64,000 bases of DNA. Origin: MED-G116 sp038147495. GTDB lineage: Bacteria > Pseudomonadota > Alphaproteobacteria > Puniceispirillales > Puniceispirillaceae. A program made the translations under genes and the position numbers. The notes under the pieces were generated by a model, which saw nothing but the letters and a program-made list of their open reading frames with translations, ran no database searches and was not told the origin of the DNA. Each line of letters starts with the position of its first letter. The first letter of the stretch is position 1. Of this stretch, positions 28,592 to 38,030 are shown piece after piece. The stretch spans positions 372,001 to 436,000 of the forward strand of contig JAYQTT010000016.1 of the NCBI GenBank assembly GCA_038147495.1, written 5' to 3'.

Positions 28592-29668
28592 ATGAAGACA
28601 TATAAAATCGCGTCTATTCCGGGCGATGGCATTGGCGTTGAGGTTATTGATGCTGGGTTAAAGGTTCTTGATGCTCTTGCCGCGCGTGATGGCGGGTTCA
28701 AACTGGATGTGACCAGCTTTGATTGGGGCAGTGACCGTTACAAGCGTGAAGGCGCGCTGATGCCTGCTGATGGGGCGAATGAGCTGCGTGATTTTGATGC
28801 GATTTTCTTTGGTGCGGTTGGGGCGCCAGATATTCCTGATCATCTGACACTTTGGGGTTTGCGGTTGAATATCTGCCAGCCGCTTGATCAATATGCCAAT
28901 GTCCGCCCAACGCGCATTCTTCCGGGGATCAAAAGTCCGCTGGCTGGTGTAACGGCAAAGGATCTTGACTGGGTTATCGTGCGGGAAAATTCCGAAGGGG
29001 AATATGCTGGTCAGGGCGGCCGTAGCCATCGTGGCCAGCCGCATGAAATGGCCACTGATCTGGCCGTCTTTACACGGGTTGGTGTCGAACGTGTCATGCG
29101 TTTTGCGTTCGAGCTGGCGCGGTCACGGCCGCGTAAATTATTGACCGTCGTGACGAAATCAAATGCCCAGCGATACGGTATGGTTATGTGGGACGAAATC
29201 GCCGCCGAAGTTGCCGCAGATTTCCCTGACGTGACATGGGATAAAATTCTGGTTGATGCGATGACAGTCAGAATGACGATGAAGCCGGAAAGCCTCGATA
29301 CGATTGTTGCGACCAACCTTCACGCCGATGTGCTGTCGGATCTGGCGGCGGCTTTATCTGGATCAATTGGCGTTGCGCCAACGGCCAATCTGAACCCTGA
29401 GCGGACCAGCCCTTCAATGTTCGAGCCGATCCATGGTTCGGCCTTTGATATTACCGGCAAGGGCATCGCCAATCCGGTGGGAACGTTCTGGAGCGCGTCG
29501 ATGATGCTTGAGCATATTGGCGAGAGCGATGCCGCTGCACGGTTAATGGAAGCGATCGAGGTGATTACGGCCAATCCTGATTTTCATACGCCCGATCTCG
29601 GCGGCACGGCAACATCTGAGCAGGTGACCAATGCAATCATTGATGTGATTAGGGCCCGCAACGAATAG
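28592..29668 (+). CDS. Tartrate/D-malate dehydrogenase (isocitrate/isopropylmalate dehydrogenase family)
   Basis: A 358-residue NAD-dependent beta-decarboxylating dehydrogenase. IASIPGDGIGVEVIDAGLKV opens the fold; VRENSEGEYAGQGGR (about 130-144) and ATNLHADVLSDLAAALSG hold the substrate and metal-binding residues (the Asp pair near 248-252). LTLWGLRLNICQPLDQYANV is typical of the tartrate dehydrogenase/decarboxylase and D-malate dehydrogenase branch rather than LeuB. GGGGAC lies 6 bases before ATG. It is followed by an NfsA-like gene after 76 bases. Tartrate versus D-malate cannot be separated by reading. Confidence 0.85.
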   Translation: MKTYKIASIPGDGIGVEVIDAGLKVLDALAARDGGFKLDVTSFDWGSDRYKREGALMPADGANELRDFDAIFFGAVGAPDIPDHLTLWGLRLNICQPLDQYANVRPTRILPGIKSPLAGVTAKDLDWVIVRENSEGEYAGQGGRSHRGQPHEMATDLAVFTRVGVERVMRFAFELARSRPRKLLTVVTKSNAQRYGMVMWDEIAAEVAADFPDVTWDKILVDAMTVRMTMKPESLDTIVATNLHADVLSDLAAALSGSIGVAPTANLNPERTSPSMFEPIHGSAFDITGKGIANPVGTFWSASMMLEHIGESDAAARLMEAIEVITANPDFHTPDLGGTATSEQVTNAIIDVIRARNE

Positions 29669-29744
29669 CTGTCCAGCAGAGGTGCATATTTGTTGATAGC
29701 CTGACAGATTGATACTCTGACCGATTTAATAAGAGGTAGCCCTT

Positions 29745-30482
29745 ATGAACCCAACAATCGAGCTGTTAAAATCTCATAGGTCGATCCGCCAGTTCAAAGA
29801 CAGGCCGATTGCACCTGATTTGTTGAACGAGATTATTCTTGCCGGTCAGGCTGCCGCATCATCCAATTTTCTGCAGGCGGCGACGATCATCCGTATTACC
29901 GATCGGGTCAAGCGGGCGCGCCTAGCAGAATTGGCTGGCAATCAGGCTTTTATCGAATCGGCGGCTGAATTTTTGGTGTTCTGCGCCGATATTAGTCGAG
30001 CTTCGCGCTGTTGTGATTGGCATGGCGCCGAGGCGAATACCGGCTTTACCGAACAATTCATCATCGCAACGGTAGATGTCGCACTGGTGGCGCAAAATAT
30101 TGTGGTGGCGGCAGAATCGGCCGGTCTTGGCATTTGCTATATTGGTGCCTTGCGCAATGATCCGGCTGCGGTATCAGCGGTTTTGGGGTTGCCGCAAGAT
30201 AGCTATGCGGTTTTTGGGCTATGCCTCGGCTGGCCCGATCAAAATCCGGAAATCAAACCTCGTCTGCCGCTTGATATCGTATTTCGTGAAAACAGCTATG
30301 GCACCGACAGCGATCTTGGCCAGCTGGCCGATTATGATGATGCGATCCGCCATTATTACCAAACCCGCACAGACAATAAGAAATCCCAAAGCTGGAGTGA
30401 ACAAATGTCGGCGATGCTGAGCAAGGAATCGCGCCCGCATATGCTGGCGTTCTTGCGCCGATCGGGCTTCTTGGAGAAATAG
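29745..30482 (+). CDS. NfsA-like NADPH-dependent nitroreductase/FMN oxidoreductase
   Basis: A 245-residue flavoprotein. HRSIRQFKDRPIAPDLLNE at residues 10-28 is the FMN phosphate site of NfsA/Frp enzymes; AAESAGLGICYIGALRN (about 124-140) and YAVFGLCLGWPDQNPEIKPR near 165-185 complete the pattern. The C-terminal helices (WSEQMSA..LSKESRPHM.AFLRRSGF) match NfsA. It would reduce nitroaromatics, quinones or flavin with NADPH. It has the same domain plan as the longer protein at 2539-3378. Ribosome site AGAGG precedes the ATG. Nothing ties it to a specific pathway. Confidence 0.87.
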   Translation: MNPTIELLKSHRSIRQFKDRPIAPDLLNEIILAGQAAASSNFLQAATIIRITDRVKRARLAELAGNQAFIESAAEFLVFCADISRASRCCDWHGAEANTGFTEQFIIATVDVALVAQNIVVAAESAGLGICYIGALRNDPAAVSAVLGLPQDSYAVFGLCLGWPDQNPEIKPRLPLDIVFRENSYGTDSDLGQLADYDDAIRHYYQTRTDNKKSQSWSEQMSAMLSKESRPHMLAFLRRSGFLEK

Positions 30483-30586
30483 CCATAAACTGCTGATTGA
30501 ATTGACACGCGCCTGTGATCAAAAGGCTTGCATCCGGTTGCTGATTAGGTCGTAATTTAGCATCAAGTGTCGTTTGGGGGGTGGTC

Positions 30587-32197
30587 ATGGAATTTTTGTT
30601 TGGACGCTATTCGCTGATGTTTTATGCGCTGCTAGGCGCATTGGCGGCTGGGCTGGCAAGCCTCGCCTATCCCGCTTTTTGGGGATTTGCCGCGGTGCTG
30701 GCCGGGCTGGCGGGGGTCGGGTTTTATGATTACACGCAAAAGAAACGTGCGGTTCTTGGTAATTATCCGCTGATTGGCCGGTTCCGGTTTTTGTTCGAGT
30801 CAATCCGGCCAGAATTGCGCCAATATTTCTGGGAATCTGATACAGACGAGCTGCCTTATTCGCGCAATCAGCGGGCGATGGCTTATCAGCGCGCAAAAAG
30901 CATTACCGCCGCCCGCCCCTTTGGTTCCGACAAAGATATGTATGCCGAAGATTTCAACTGGCTTAATCATTCGCTTCAGCCCGCAGAAATTGACTCGTCA
31001 GATTTCCGTATCCGGGTCGGTGAAGGCGATAAGGCCTATGATGCTTCGGTGCTAAATATTTCGGGAACCAGCTTTGGTGCATTGTCACCGCCAGCAATTC
31101 AGTCATTATCGGCTGGGGCCAAGCTAGGCGGCTTTGCACATAATACCGGCGAGGGGTCTTTGTCGAAATATCATCTTGCGGGGGGCGGTGATACGATCTG
31201 GCAAATTGGCACTGGCTATTTTGGCTGCCGGACCGCTGATGGGCAGTTTGATCCCGAGGCGTTCCGCGAGCGCGCCGTGCTGGATCAGGTTAAAATGATT
31301 GAAATAAAACTAAGCCAAGGTGCCAAGCCGGGGCATGGCGGTATGTTAATGGCACCAAAGGTCACGCCTGAAATTGCCGAGACACGCGGAATTCCTGCCT
31401 ATCAGGATGTCGTGTCGCCGGCGCGTCATAGTGCTTTTTCAACACCAAATGAATTGCTGGCTTTTGCCGCAAATCTGCGTGATCTTTCGGGCGGCAAGCC
31501 GGTTGGCATAAAATTATGCGTTGGGCATCCTTGGGAAGTCATTGCGATTGTCAAAGCGATGGTGGAAAGCGGTACTATGCTCGATTTTATCACGGTTGAC
31601 GGGGCCGAAGGCGGCACTGGCGCGGCGCCGGTTGAATTTACCGATCATATTGGATCGCCACTACGCGATGCGCTGGTCTTTGTTGATAATTGTCTTCGGG
31701 GAGCAGGGATCCGTGACCGCGTTAAGATCGCCGCTTCGGCAAAGATTATCAGCGCTTATGATATTGTCCGGCATTGTGCCCTTGGCGCGGATTGGTGCAA
31801 TATGGCGCGGCCTTTCATGTTCGCGCTTGGCTGTATTCAGGCGCGTGATTGTGCGTCTGGCAGATGCCCTAGCGGGGTTGCCACGATGGACCCGAAACGA
31901 TACCGCGTGCTTGATGTTGAAACGCGTGCAAGGCGGGTGTTTAATTTCCATAAAAACAGTATGAATGCGGTTGTGGAAATGCTCGAGGCGGCAGGGCTTA
32001 CCCACACCAACCAGCTTAACCGGCGGCATATAGTGCGCCGCTTGTCAGCGAGTAAAATTCTGCTTGCCGACCAGATTTATCCACGCGTCGAGGTGAATGC
32101 GCTGATCGACGGCAAGCCGGTTGATGATCCGCGCCTGTCGTCTTACTGGCACCGGGTTAGCGGCGACAGCTTTCATCCGCAAGAACTAACGACGTAA
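30587..32197 (+). CDS. FMN-binding glutamate synthase-family protein, membrane-anchored
   Basis: A 536-residue protein holding the FMN/synthase domain of GOGAT without the amidotransferase domain. Two hydrophobic helices at residues 5-45 would anchor it in the membrane. SGTSFGALSPPAIQSLSAGA and GEGSLSKYHLAGGGD (near 155-200), KPGHGGMLMAPKVTPEIAE and TVDGAEGGTGAAPVEF are the flavin and active-site loops; CIQARDCASGRCPSGVAT is the Fe-S cysteine cluster. Such proteins are common beside aromatic or amine pathways, but their reaction is unproven. ATG at 30587 is chosen over GTG 30581, with a GGGGGG site 7 bases upstream. Confidence 0.88.
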   Translation: MEFLFGRYSLMFYALLGALAAGLASLAYPAFWGFAAVLAGLAGVGFYDYTQKKRAVLGNYPLIGRFRFLFESIRPELRQYFWESDTDELPYSRNQRAMAYQRAKSITAARPFGSDKDMYAEDFNWLNHSLQPAEIDSSDFRIRVGEGDKAYDASVLNISGTSFGALSPPAIQSLSAGAKLGGFAHNTGEGSLSKYHLAGGGDTIWQIGTGYFGCRTADGQFDPEAFRERAVLDQVKMIEIKLSQGAKPGHGGMLMAPKVTPEIAETRGIPAYQDVVSPARHSAFSTPNELLAFAANLRDLSGGKPVGIKLCVGHPWEVIAIVKAMVESGTMLDFITVDGAEGGTGAAPVEFTDHIGSPLRDALVFVDNCLRGAGIRDRVKIAASAKIISAYDIVRHCALGADWCNMARPFMFALGCIQARDCASGRCPSGVATMDPKRYRVLDVETRARRVFNFHKNSMNAVVEMLEAAGLTHTNQLNRRHIVRRLSASKILLADQIYPRVEVNALIDGKPVDDPRLSSYWHRVSGDSFHPQELTT

Positions 32198-32228
32198 TGG
32201 TTAGTGGCCGGTGGGGTGATGGCCGGTT

Positions 32229-32833
32229 TTAAGGGCATAATTTTGGCGCCCCATGTTTGCCGGACCCGCGCCAAAGCCTCGCGTTAAAATTGAGCTTGAG
32301 CCGGTGGTTTTGCGGCGGATTTGCCAGCTTGCGTGATATTCTGCTGGGTTGGGCCGAAAGCCGAACTGGCGGCACCATCGGCGGTAAATGTTGCCTCGCC
32401 ACTGATCACAAAATACAGCTCTTCTGCCTCGTGATAATGCGCCGGATAGAAAAGCTCTGGTCCCCAATAACCGATATAGGCATTCAGTTGCTTTGAGGTG
32501 AAATGGCCGGTTGGGCCGATCAATTCGAAAAAGCCGTAATGATCAAAAAACCCCTCGTCAAGCTCGTCTTCGCGATAGGCAAATTGCCACTGGACAAGAT
32601 CAAGCGCGGCGATGATTGCGTGGTGCAGTGTGGCAGTGTGGGGATCCTTCCCATAATCCCATGCGGCAAGATGTTGTCGCGGCGGCGGCCGGATGTCGAA
32701 GAACGGTCTGGCGGATCAGATCATCTGGTGGCGGCGCAAATTGCCAAAGGCTGTTTTTGTGATCATTTGATCCTGCGGCTGCCCTATGCCAAAGATCAAT
32801 CACGGTGTTGCACAGATGATCGAGCCCGTCCAT
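32229..32833 (-). pseudogene. Cupin protein resembling DMSP lyases (DddL/DddQ type), decayed
   Basis: Reading the minus strand across frames gives a cupin of about 200 residues. The N-terminal part runs from ATG at 32833 to DDLIRQT; a frame change near 32700-32715 leads to PFFDIRPPPRQHLAAWDYGK and on to GFFELIGPTGHF. The cupin core YPAHYHEAEELYFVISGEA (around 32395-32450) is intact, with the two His, the Glu and the Tyr expected of DddL/DddQ-like DMSP lyases. After GPTQQN further changes near 32345-32385 and 32320 would be needed to reach HASWQ and RLWRGSG. At least two, probably three, breaks in 600 bases point to real decay. The DMSP assignment rests on the motif only. Confidence 0.5.
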
Positions 32834-32983
32834 ATCTGCCCTAATGTAACAAGGTTATTGCCGCCAGCCGCCAGATTATTTCAGCTAAGTCATTACGGCC
32901 AGAAGATCAATGCGAACCTGTCTGGCTGGGACAAATCCCGATGATTATGGTGCTAGTTATATTCTGTGCCAAACGAATTTCCA

Positions 32984-35035
32984 TCACGCGAAATCACGTC
33001 CCGCCGCCGCGGCGTCTTTGATCAATCTATTCGGTTGCCAGATCGTGCTGTTTTCCCCGGATAGCGCCTCTAATCCGGCGAGAATATTTTCCATGCCAAT
33101 CTGGTTAGCATAATGCATCAGCCCGCCGCGCCATCGCGGAAAGCCATAGCCAAGAACGCTCACCAGATCAATATCGGTGGCGGTTTCTGCGATTGCCTCG
33201 TCAAGGATAGACGCCGCCTCGTTAATCATTGCCAGCAACAGCCGGTGGGTGATGTCATCATCGCTATAATGGCGCCGGGTTACGCCTGCCGTCGCCGCCT
33301 CATCGATGATCAGATTATCTACCGCCGGATCATGGCTTGCCTGCCCTGCATTATCATATCTGTACCAGCCAAGACCGGCTTTGCGGCCAAGGCGGCCAGC
33401 ATCAACCATCAGATCGGCGATCCTGACATAAAGCCTGTTTGGATCACGGCTGGCATCTTGGCGGCGGCGGTTCGCATAGGCGATATCAAGTCCGGATAAA
33501 TCCTGTGCCGCATAGGGGCCCATTGCATAGCCAAAGCCGGTCATGGCGTGGTCAATCTGCGCCGGGGTTGCGCCGGTCAACAGCAAAAGATCAGCCGCCT
33601 CACGGTATCGTGCCAATATCCGGTTGCCGATAAAGCCATCACAAACCCCCGCCACAACCGGAATTTTGCCAAGCTGTTTGGCCAGCGCGAATCCAGCAGC
33701 AAGAGCACCCGGCGCACTGGCCTCACCCTTTACGATCTCGAGCAGTTTCATGATATGGGCGGGGACGAAAAAATGCAGCCCGATCAGCCGTGATGGATCA
33801 TCAAGCACACCGGCAATCGCATTGATATCAAGATAGGATGTATTGCTTGCCAAAACGGCAGTGGCTGGCATGACCATCTGCAATTGCTGAAAAACGGCTT
33901 GCTTGACCGCCATATCTTCAAACACCGCTTCGATGGCGATATCGGCGTTGCCAGCACTGGCATAATCGGTTGAGACGCTGTGGCGGGCACGCATTTCAGC
34001 CGCGCGCGCCGGCGTGATTAGGGCCCGTTTCATCCCGGCTTCGATCAGGCCTTCAGCGCGTGCAATGGCCGCAGTGGCGGCGACGTCATTATTCTCAATT
34101 GTTACCGTTTTGATGCCGGCGCTGATCAGGGCATGGGCAATACCCGCCCCCATCGTGCCGCCGCCAACGACAACGGCCTCGCCAATAGTGGAACGATGCG
34201 CGGCAAGGTCAGCTGGTGCCCTTGCGCCGCGCTCGGCAAAAAACAGATGCCGAAGTGCCCGTGCCTGTGCGGATTGACGAAGCGCAAGAAAGCAATCACG
34301 TTCGGCGGCCATGCCGTCAAGAAAGGATGTATGGCTGGTGAGGGTAACAAGCTCGGCCGCCTTTACCGGTGCAATCTGGCCAGCGGCGCGGCGGCTAAGG
34401 CCAGCATGGATTTTTGCTAATACGGCGTCATCCCTTGTGCTGTTTGGCAAATTGCCAACCGGCGTTATGGCGCGCAGATCATCGGCGGTAATCGCGATTG
34501 CGGCGGCTTTTGGCGCATCATCAATAAGGTCTATAAGCCCCGCCGCAAGCCCGATTTGTGCGGTCATGGGCTTGCCGCTGGTGATCATTTCCAGCGCGGC
34601 AGAAAACCCGATCAGACGTGGCAGGCGCTGGGTACCGCCAGCACCCGGAACAACGCCAAGCAGCACTTCGGGAAGGCCAAGCTGGGCCTTTGGTACAGCG
34701 ATCCGATAGCGGCAGGCCAGCGCCAGTTCCAACCCGCCACCAAGCGCGGCCCCGGTTATCAGTGCAATCCATGGAACCTCAGATGCCTCAATCATCGCCA
34801 GAATATCCGGCAAATGTGGTGCCACCGGCGGGGCATCAAATTCGCGTGCATCACCTCCGGCTGCAAAGATTCTATCGCTTCCCATCAGCACAACACGGTC
34901 AATCCCGGCTTCGGCCTTTTGCGCCATCAGCGCGTTATGCAGCCCACTGCGTACAGCCAGATTGATAGCATTGACCGGCGGGTTGGCAAGCTCGACAAAA
35001 AACACATTATCATCGCGCCAGAATTTTACCGTCAT
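32984..35035 (-). CDS. Fused enoyl-CoA hydratase/3-hydroxyacyl-CoA dehydrogenase (FadB/FadJ type)
   Basis: A 683-residue two-step beta-oxidation enzyme. The N-terminal hydratase domain (1 to about 190) shows FAAGGDAREF and ITGAALGGGLELALACRYR for the oxyanion hole, with GLPEVLLGVVPGAGGTQR carrying a catalytic Glu. The NAD-binding domain starts near 290 (VVVGGGTMGAGIAHALISAG), followed by ASNTSYLDIN and the signature HFFVPAHIMKLLEIV. A second copy of the C-terminal helical domain ends RWRGGLMHYANQIG. AAGGA lies 8 bases before ATG. It shares the region with PaaG-like and thiolase genes, so it may hydrate and oxidise intermediates of an aromatic or dicarboxylic acid route, as PaaH does. Confidence 0.9.
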   Translation of the reverse strand: MTVKFWRDDNVFFVELANPPVNAINLAVRSGLHNALMAQKAEAGIDRVVLMGSDRIFAAGGDAREFDAPPVAPHLPDILAMIEASEVPWIALITGAALGGGLELALACRYRIAVPKAQLGLPEVLLGVVPGAGGTQRLPRLIGFSAALEMITSGKPMTAQIGLAAGLIDLIDDAPKAAAIAITADDLRAITPVGNLPNSTRDDAVLAKIHAGLSRRAAGQIAPVKAAELVTLTSHTSFLDGMAAERDCFLALRQSAQARALRHLFFAERGARAPADLAAHRSTIGEAVVVGGGTMGAGIAHALISAGIKTVTIENNDVAATAAIARAEGLIEAGMKRALITPARAAEMRARHSVSTDYASAGNADIAIEAVFEDMAVKQAVFQQLQMVMPATAVLASNTSYLDINAIAGVLDDPSRLIGLHFFVPAHIMKLLEIVKGEASAPGALAAGFALAKQLGKIPVVAGVCDGFIGNRILARYREAADLLLLTGATPAQIDHAMTGFGYAMGPYAAQDLSGLDIAYANRRRQDASRDPNRLYVRIADLMVDAGRLGRKAGLGWYRYDNAGQASHDPAVDNLIIDEAATAGVTRRHYSDDDITHRLLLAMINEAASILDEAIAETATDIDLVSVLGYGFPRWRGGLMHYANQIGMENILAGLEALSGENSTIWQPNRLIKDAAAAGRDFA

Positions 35036-35295
35036 GGCTGTTCCTTTTGGGTTTGCAATGGCGCCGCATTGTCATGAGGGCCGTTTGTGGATGCCGATCT
35101 ATGCAAATGATTATCTTCACCTAAACTGACGAAACCAGTGCCAGAATGCTTGCGAAGGTCGCTTGTGATCATGCAAGATTATCACGCCGCAACAAAGACC
35201 TGTTTCGCGTCATTTTGGCAAAATATATCTAAAAAAAATAGGTCATGGCGCGCGCCCTTAAGAGAAACCAAATAACAGCAAATGGCAGGGATGAT

Positions 35296-36075
35296 ATGAG
35301 CGATACGATCATTGTTGAAAAGCGCGATCATTGGGTCAAAATTACCCTAAACCGACCCGACCGGTTAAATGCGCTTAATATCGAAATGCATCGTGCGTTT
35401 CGGGCGGCGTTGGAAAATGTCGGCACGGCGCGCGCAATATTGATTACCGGTGCGGGGCGTGGTTTTTGTGCGGGTCAAGATCTTGGCGATCGCAATCCTG
35501 ATACTGGCGATTGGCCGCCTGATCTGGGGCAGACATTAAATGATTATTTCAATCCGCTGGTGCGGCTGATTACCGGATTACCGGTGCCGGTGGTCTGTGC
35601 GGTGAACGGGGTTGCGGCAGGGGCAGGTGCTAATCTGGCGCTGGCTTGTGATGTTGTTCTGGCGGCAGATAATGCCCGCTTTATTCAGGCCTTTTCGAAA
35701 ATTGGTCTGGTGCCTGATGCCGGTGGTAGCTGGATCTTGCCGCGCCGTCTTGGCATGGCGCGTGCCATGGGATTGGCGCTAACCGGTGAGGCGCTATCCG
35801 GGTCGCAAGCGGCTGAATGGGGGCTTATCTGGAAAAGCTATGATGATGCCGAACTAATGCCGGCAGCGCATGACCTTGTAACAAAATTTGCATCTGGCCC
35901 GACCGCCGCCTATGCGGGGACAAAAAAATTGATGCAAGCCGCTGCCAGCAATTCGTTTGATGGGCATCTTGATGATGAGGCAGTCATGCAGCAGGCGTGC
36001 GGCAGATCAGATGATTATGCTGAAGGGGTGCGCGCGTTTCTGGCCAAGCGCCCAGCAGAATTTACCGGCAGTTAG
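35296..36075 (+). CDS. Enoyl-CoA hydratase/isomerase, PaaG-like (ring-epoxide isomerase type)
   Basis: A 259-residue crotonase-fold enzyme. GAGRGFCAGQDLGDRN and VNGVAAGAGANLALACD form the oxyanion hole; the Asp of SKIGLVPDAGGSWILPRRLG, in place of the hydratase Glu, is characteristic of PaaG, which isomerises 1,2-epoxyphenylacetyl-CoA to an oxepin. The ATG at 35296 is chosen over 35245 because AGGGA precedes it and SDTIIVEKRDHWVKITLNRP is the standard opening. It is convergent with a 3-oxoadipyl-CoA-type thiolase. No PaaABCDE epoxidase is in the window, so a complete phenylacetate route cannot be claimed. Confidence 0.78.
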   Translation: MSDTIIVEKRDHWVKITLNRPDRLNALNIEMHRAFRAALENVGTARAILITGAGRGFCAGQDLGDRNPDTGDWPPDLGQTLNDYFNPLVRLITGLPVPVVCAVNGVAAGAGANLALACDVVLAADNARFIQAFSKIGLVPDAGGSWILPRRLGMARAMGLALTGEALSGSQAAEWGLIWKSYDDAELMPAAHDLVTKFASGPTAAYAGTKKLMQAAASNSFDGHLDDEAVMQQACGRSDDYAEGVRAFLAKRPAEFTGS

Positions 36076-36090
36076 ACGGGCAGTTAGACG
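36067..36090. repeat. Tandem 12-base duplication spanning two convergent stop codons
   Basis: GGCAGTTAGACG occurs twice head to tail (36067-36078, 36079-36090). The first copy carries the TAG stop of the PaaG-like gene; the second carries the TAA stop of the thiolase on the other strand. The duplication therefore separates two ends that would otherwise overlap. Confidence 0.85.
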
Positions 36091-37286
36091 GCCTCGATAA
36101 TCATCGAGACGCCCTGACCAACGCCAACACACATGGTACAAAGCGCATATCGTCCGCCGCGCCGCTTTAACTCATAAGCTGCCGTCAGCACAAGCCGTGC
36201 ACCAGACATGCCAAGCGGGTGGCCAATCGCGATCGCCCCGCCATTCGGGTTTACGTGCGGCGCATCATCATCAATGCCAAGCTGGCGAAGACAGGCAAGC
36301 CCCTGCGCCGCAAAGGCCTCATTGATCTCGATCACATCCATATCTTCAATCGAAAGACCGGCCATATCCAGCGCTTTTCTGGTGGCAGGCACCGGCCCAA
36401 TTCCCATAACGCGCGGCGCCACCCCGGCGGCAGCTGTTGCCAAGATCCGCGCCATTGGCCGCAAACCATGCATCTTGGCCCCTTCGGCCGAGGCCAGCAA
36501 CAGCGCCGCTGCCCCGTCATTGACGCCCGATGCATTGCCAGCGGTTACCGTTGAGCCGTCACCATTTACCCCGGCAAGGCTGGCAAGCCGTTCAGCTTTG
36601 GTATCGGGGCGGGGATGCTCGTCAGTATCGAATATAACCGGATCACCGCGGCGTTGAGGAACTGGCACGGGAATGATTTCGTCAGCGAATTTCTGGGCGG
36701 CGTGCGCAGCTGCCCAGCGTTGCTGCGAGCGCAGCGCAAACGCATCCTGATCGGCGCGGCTGATATGATAATCAGCTGCAACATGATCGGCTGTTTCGGG
36801 CATTGAATCGACCCCATAAGCGGCCTTCATTGCCGGATTTACAAACCGCCACCCAATCGTTGTGTCATAAATCTCGGCCTTACGCGCAAAGGCGGTTTCA
36901 GATTTTGGCAGGATAAAGGGCGCGCGGCTCATGCTCTCAACACCGCCCGCAATGGCCAGATGATAATCACCTGCCCGAATGCCTCGTGCTGCCGTGGCAA
37001 CAGCATCCATGCCCGATGCACAAAGGCGGTTAATCGTGCTTGCAGGCACCTCAACCGGCAGCCCTGCCAGCAGCGACGCCATCCGCGCGACATTGCGGTT
37101 ATCTTCACCAGCCTGATTGGCCGCACCAAAAACCACCTCGTCAATGGCGCCCTTGTTTAAATCTGGGTAACGCGCAAGCAATGCCTCGATCACATGCGCG
37201 GCCATATCATCTGGACGCATTGATGAGAGTGCGCCACCAAAGCGGCCAATCGGAGTTCTAACAGCATCACAAATAAAGGCATTCAT
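36084..37286 (-). CDS. Acetyl-CoA acyltransferase, 3-oxoadipyl-CoA thiolase type (PcaF/PaaJ)
   Basis: A 400-residue thiolase. The nucleophile is C89 (INRLCASGMDAV); the catalytic His is in GGAIAIGHPLGMSGARL and the second Cys in CTMCVGVGQGVSM. FICDAVRTPIGRFGGALS at the N-terminus is typical of PcaF/PaaJ, which split 3-oxoadipyl-CoA into succinyl-CoA and acetyl-CoA. ATG at 37286 has AGGAT 7 bases upstream; an in-frame start at 37307 lacks one. It follows the ABC importer's last gene by 36 bases on the same strand, so it may be cotranscribed with the importer. Confidence 0.87.
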   Translation of the reverse strand: MNAFICDAVRTPIGRFGGALSSMRPDDMAAHVIEALLARYPDLNKGAIDEVVFGAANQAGEDNRNVARMASLLAGLPVEVPASTINRLCASGMDAVATAARGIRAGDYHLAIAGGVESMSRAPFILPKSETAFARKAEIYDTTIGWRFVNPAMKAAYGVDSMPETADHVAADYHISRADQDAFALRSQQRWAAAHAAQKFADEIIPVPVPQRRGDPVIFDTDEHPRPDTKAERLASLAGVNGDGSTVTAGNASGVNDGAAALLLASAEGAKMHGLRPMARILATAAAGVAPRVMGIGPVPATRKALDMAGLSIEDMDVIEINEAFAAQGLACLRQLGIDDDAPHVNPNGGAIAIGHPLGMSGARLVLTAAYELKRRGGRYALCTMCVGVGQGVSMIIEAV

Positions 37287-37322
37287 GTTAAATCCTATCC
37301 GGCGCACCGGTTGTTTTCTTCC

Positions 37323-38030
37323 TCAAACTCCAAGATAACGCGCGGTCAGCCCATCGGTTCCAAGCAATGTTTTTGAATCCCCGTCCCTGACAACGCGCCC
37401 CTTGTCCAGAATATAATGGTGATCGGCCAGCCTAGCCATGGCTTTGACATTTTTATCAATAATCAGGATCGACTGCCCCTCGGCCTTTAGCGTGGCAAGA
37501 CAATCCCATATCTGATTGCGGATGATCGGGGCTAGCCCCTCGGTTGCCTCGTCAAGGATCAATAGTTTTGGATTGGTCATCAGCGCGCGTCCAATCGCCA
37601 GCATTTGCTGTTCACCACCTGATAGATGATTGCCCGCATGATCGCGTCGTTCGGCAAGCCTCGGAAATAATGCCAGCACGCGGTCATAATGCCAGTGCGA
37701 TGCCGTATCATCACGCGGTGGCAGATAAAAGGTCTGTAAATTCTCAGCGACGTTCAGATTGGAAAAAATCTGCCGCCCTTCAGGCACCAGCCCGATACCG
37801 GCGCGCGCAATCTGAAATGGCAGCTGATCTGGCCGGTCATCGCCAAAGCGTTCAATACGCCCCGCGATCAAGGGCAACTGCCCCATGATCGTGCGGATGG
37901 TGGTGGTTTTGCCCATGCCGTTGCGGCCCATCAGTGAGACAACCTTGCCAGCCGGAACCGCCAGCGATACACCAAATAGAACCTGCCCCGCCCCATAGCC
38001 TGACTGAACATTGTGAAGATGCAGCATCAC
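37323..38030 (-). CDS. livF: Branched-chain-type ABC transporter ATP-binding protein LivF
   Basis: A 235-residue ATPase. Walker A is LMGRNGMGKTTTIR (about 34-47), the ABC signature NHLSGGEQQMLAIGRAL, and Walker B LLILDEATEGLAP. Length and the YLGV C-terminus are typical of LivF. It abuts livG with no gap (38030/38031) and is the last importer gene. With LivG, LivM, LivH and the binding protein it completes a high-affinity uptake system. The neighbouring CoA enzymes hint that the cargo may be an acid rather than an amino acid. Confidence 0.92.
   Translation of the reverse strand: MMLHLHNVQSGYGAGQVLFGVSLAVPAGKVVSLMGRNGMGKTTTIRTIMGQLPLIAGRIERFGDDRPDQLPFQIARAGIGLVPEGRQIFSNLNVAENLQTFYLPPRDDTASHWHYDRVLALFPRLAERRDHAGNHLSGGEQQMLAIGRALMTNPKLLILDEATEGLAPIIRNQIWDCLATLKAEGQSILIIDKNVKAMARLADHHYILDKGRVVRDGDSKTLLGTDGLTARYLGV

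Noticed and set aside
32503..32844. Plus-strand open frame of 113 codons
   Set aside because: It is antisense to the decayed cupin, whose motifs on the minus strand are much more convincing.
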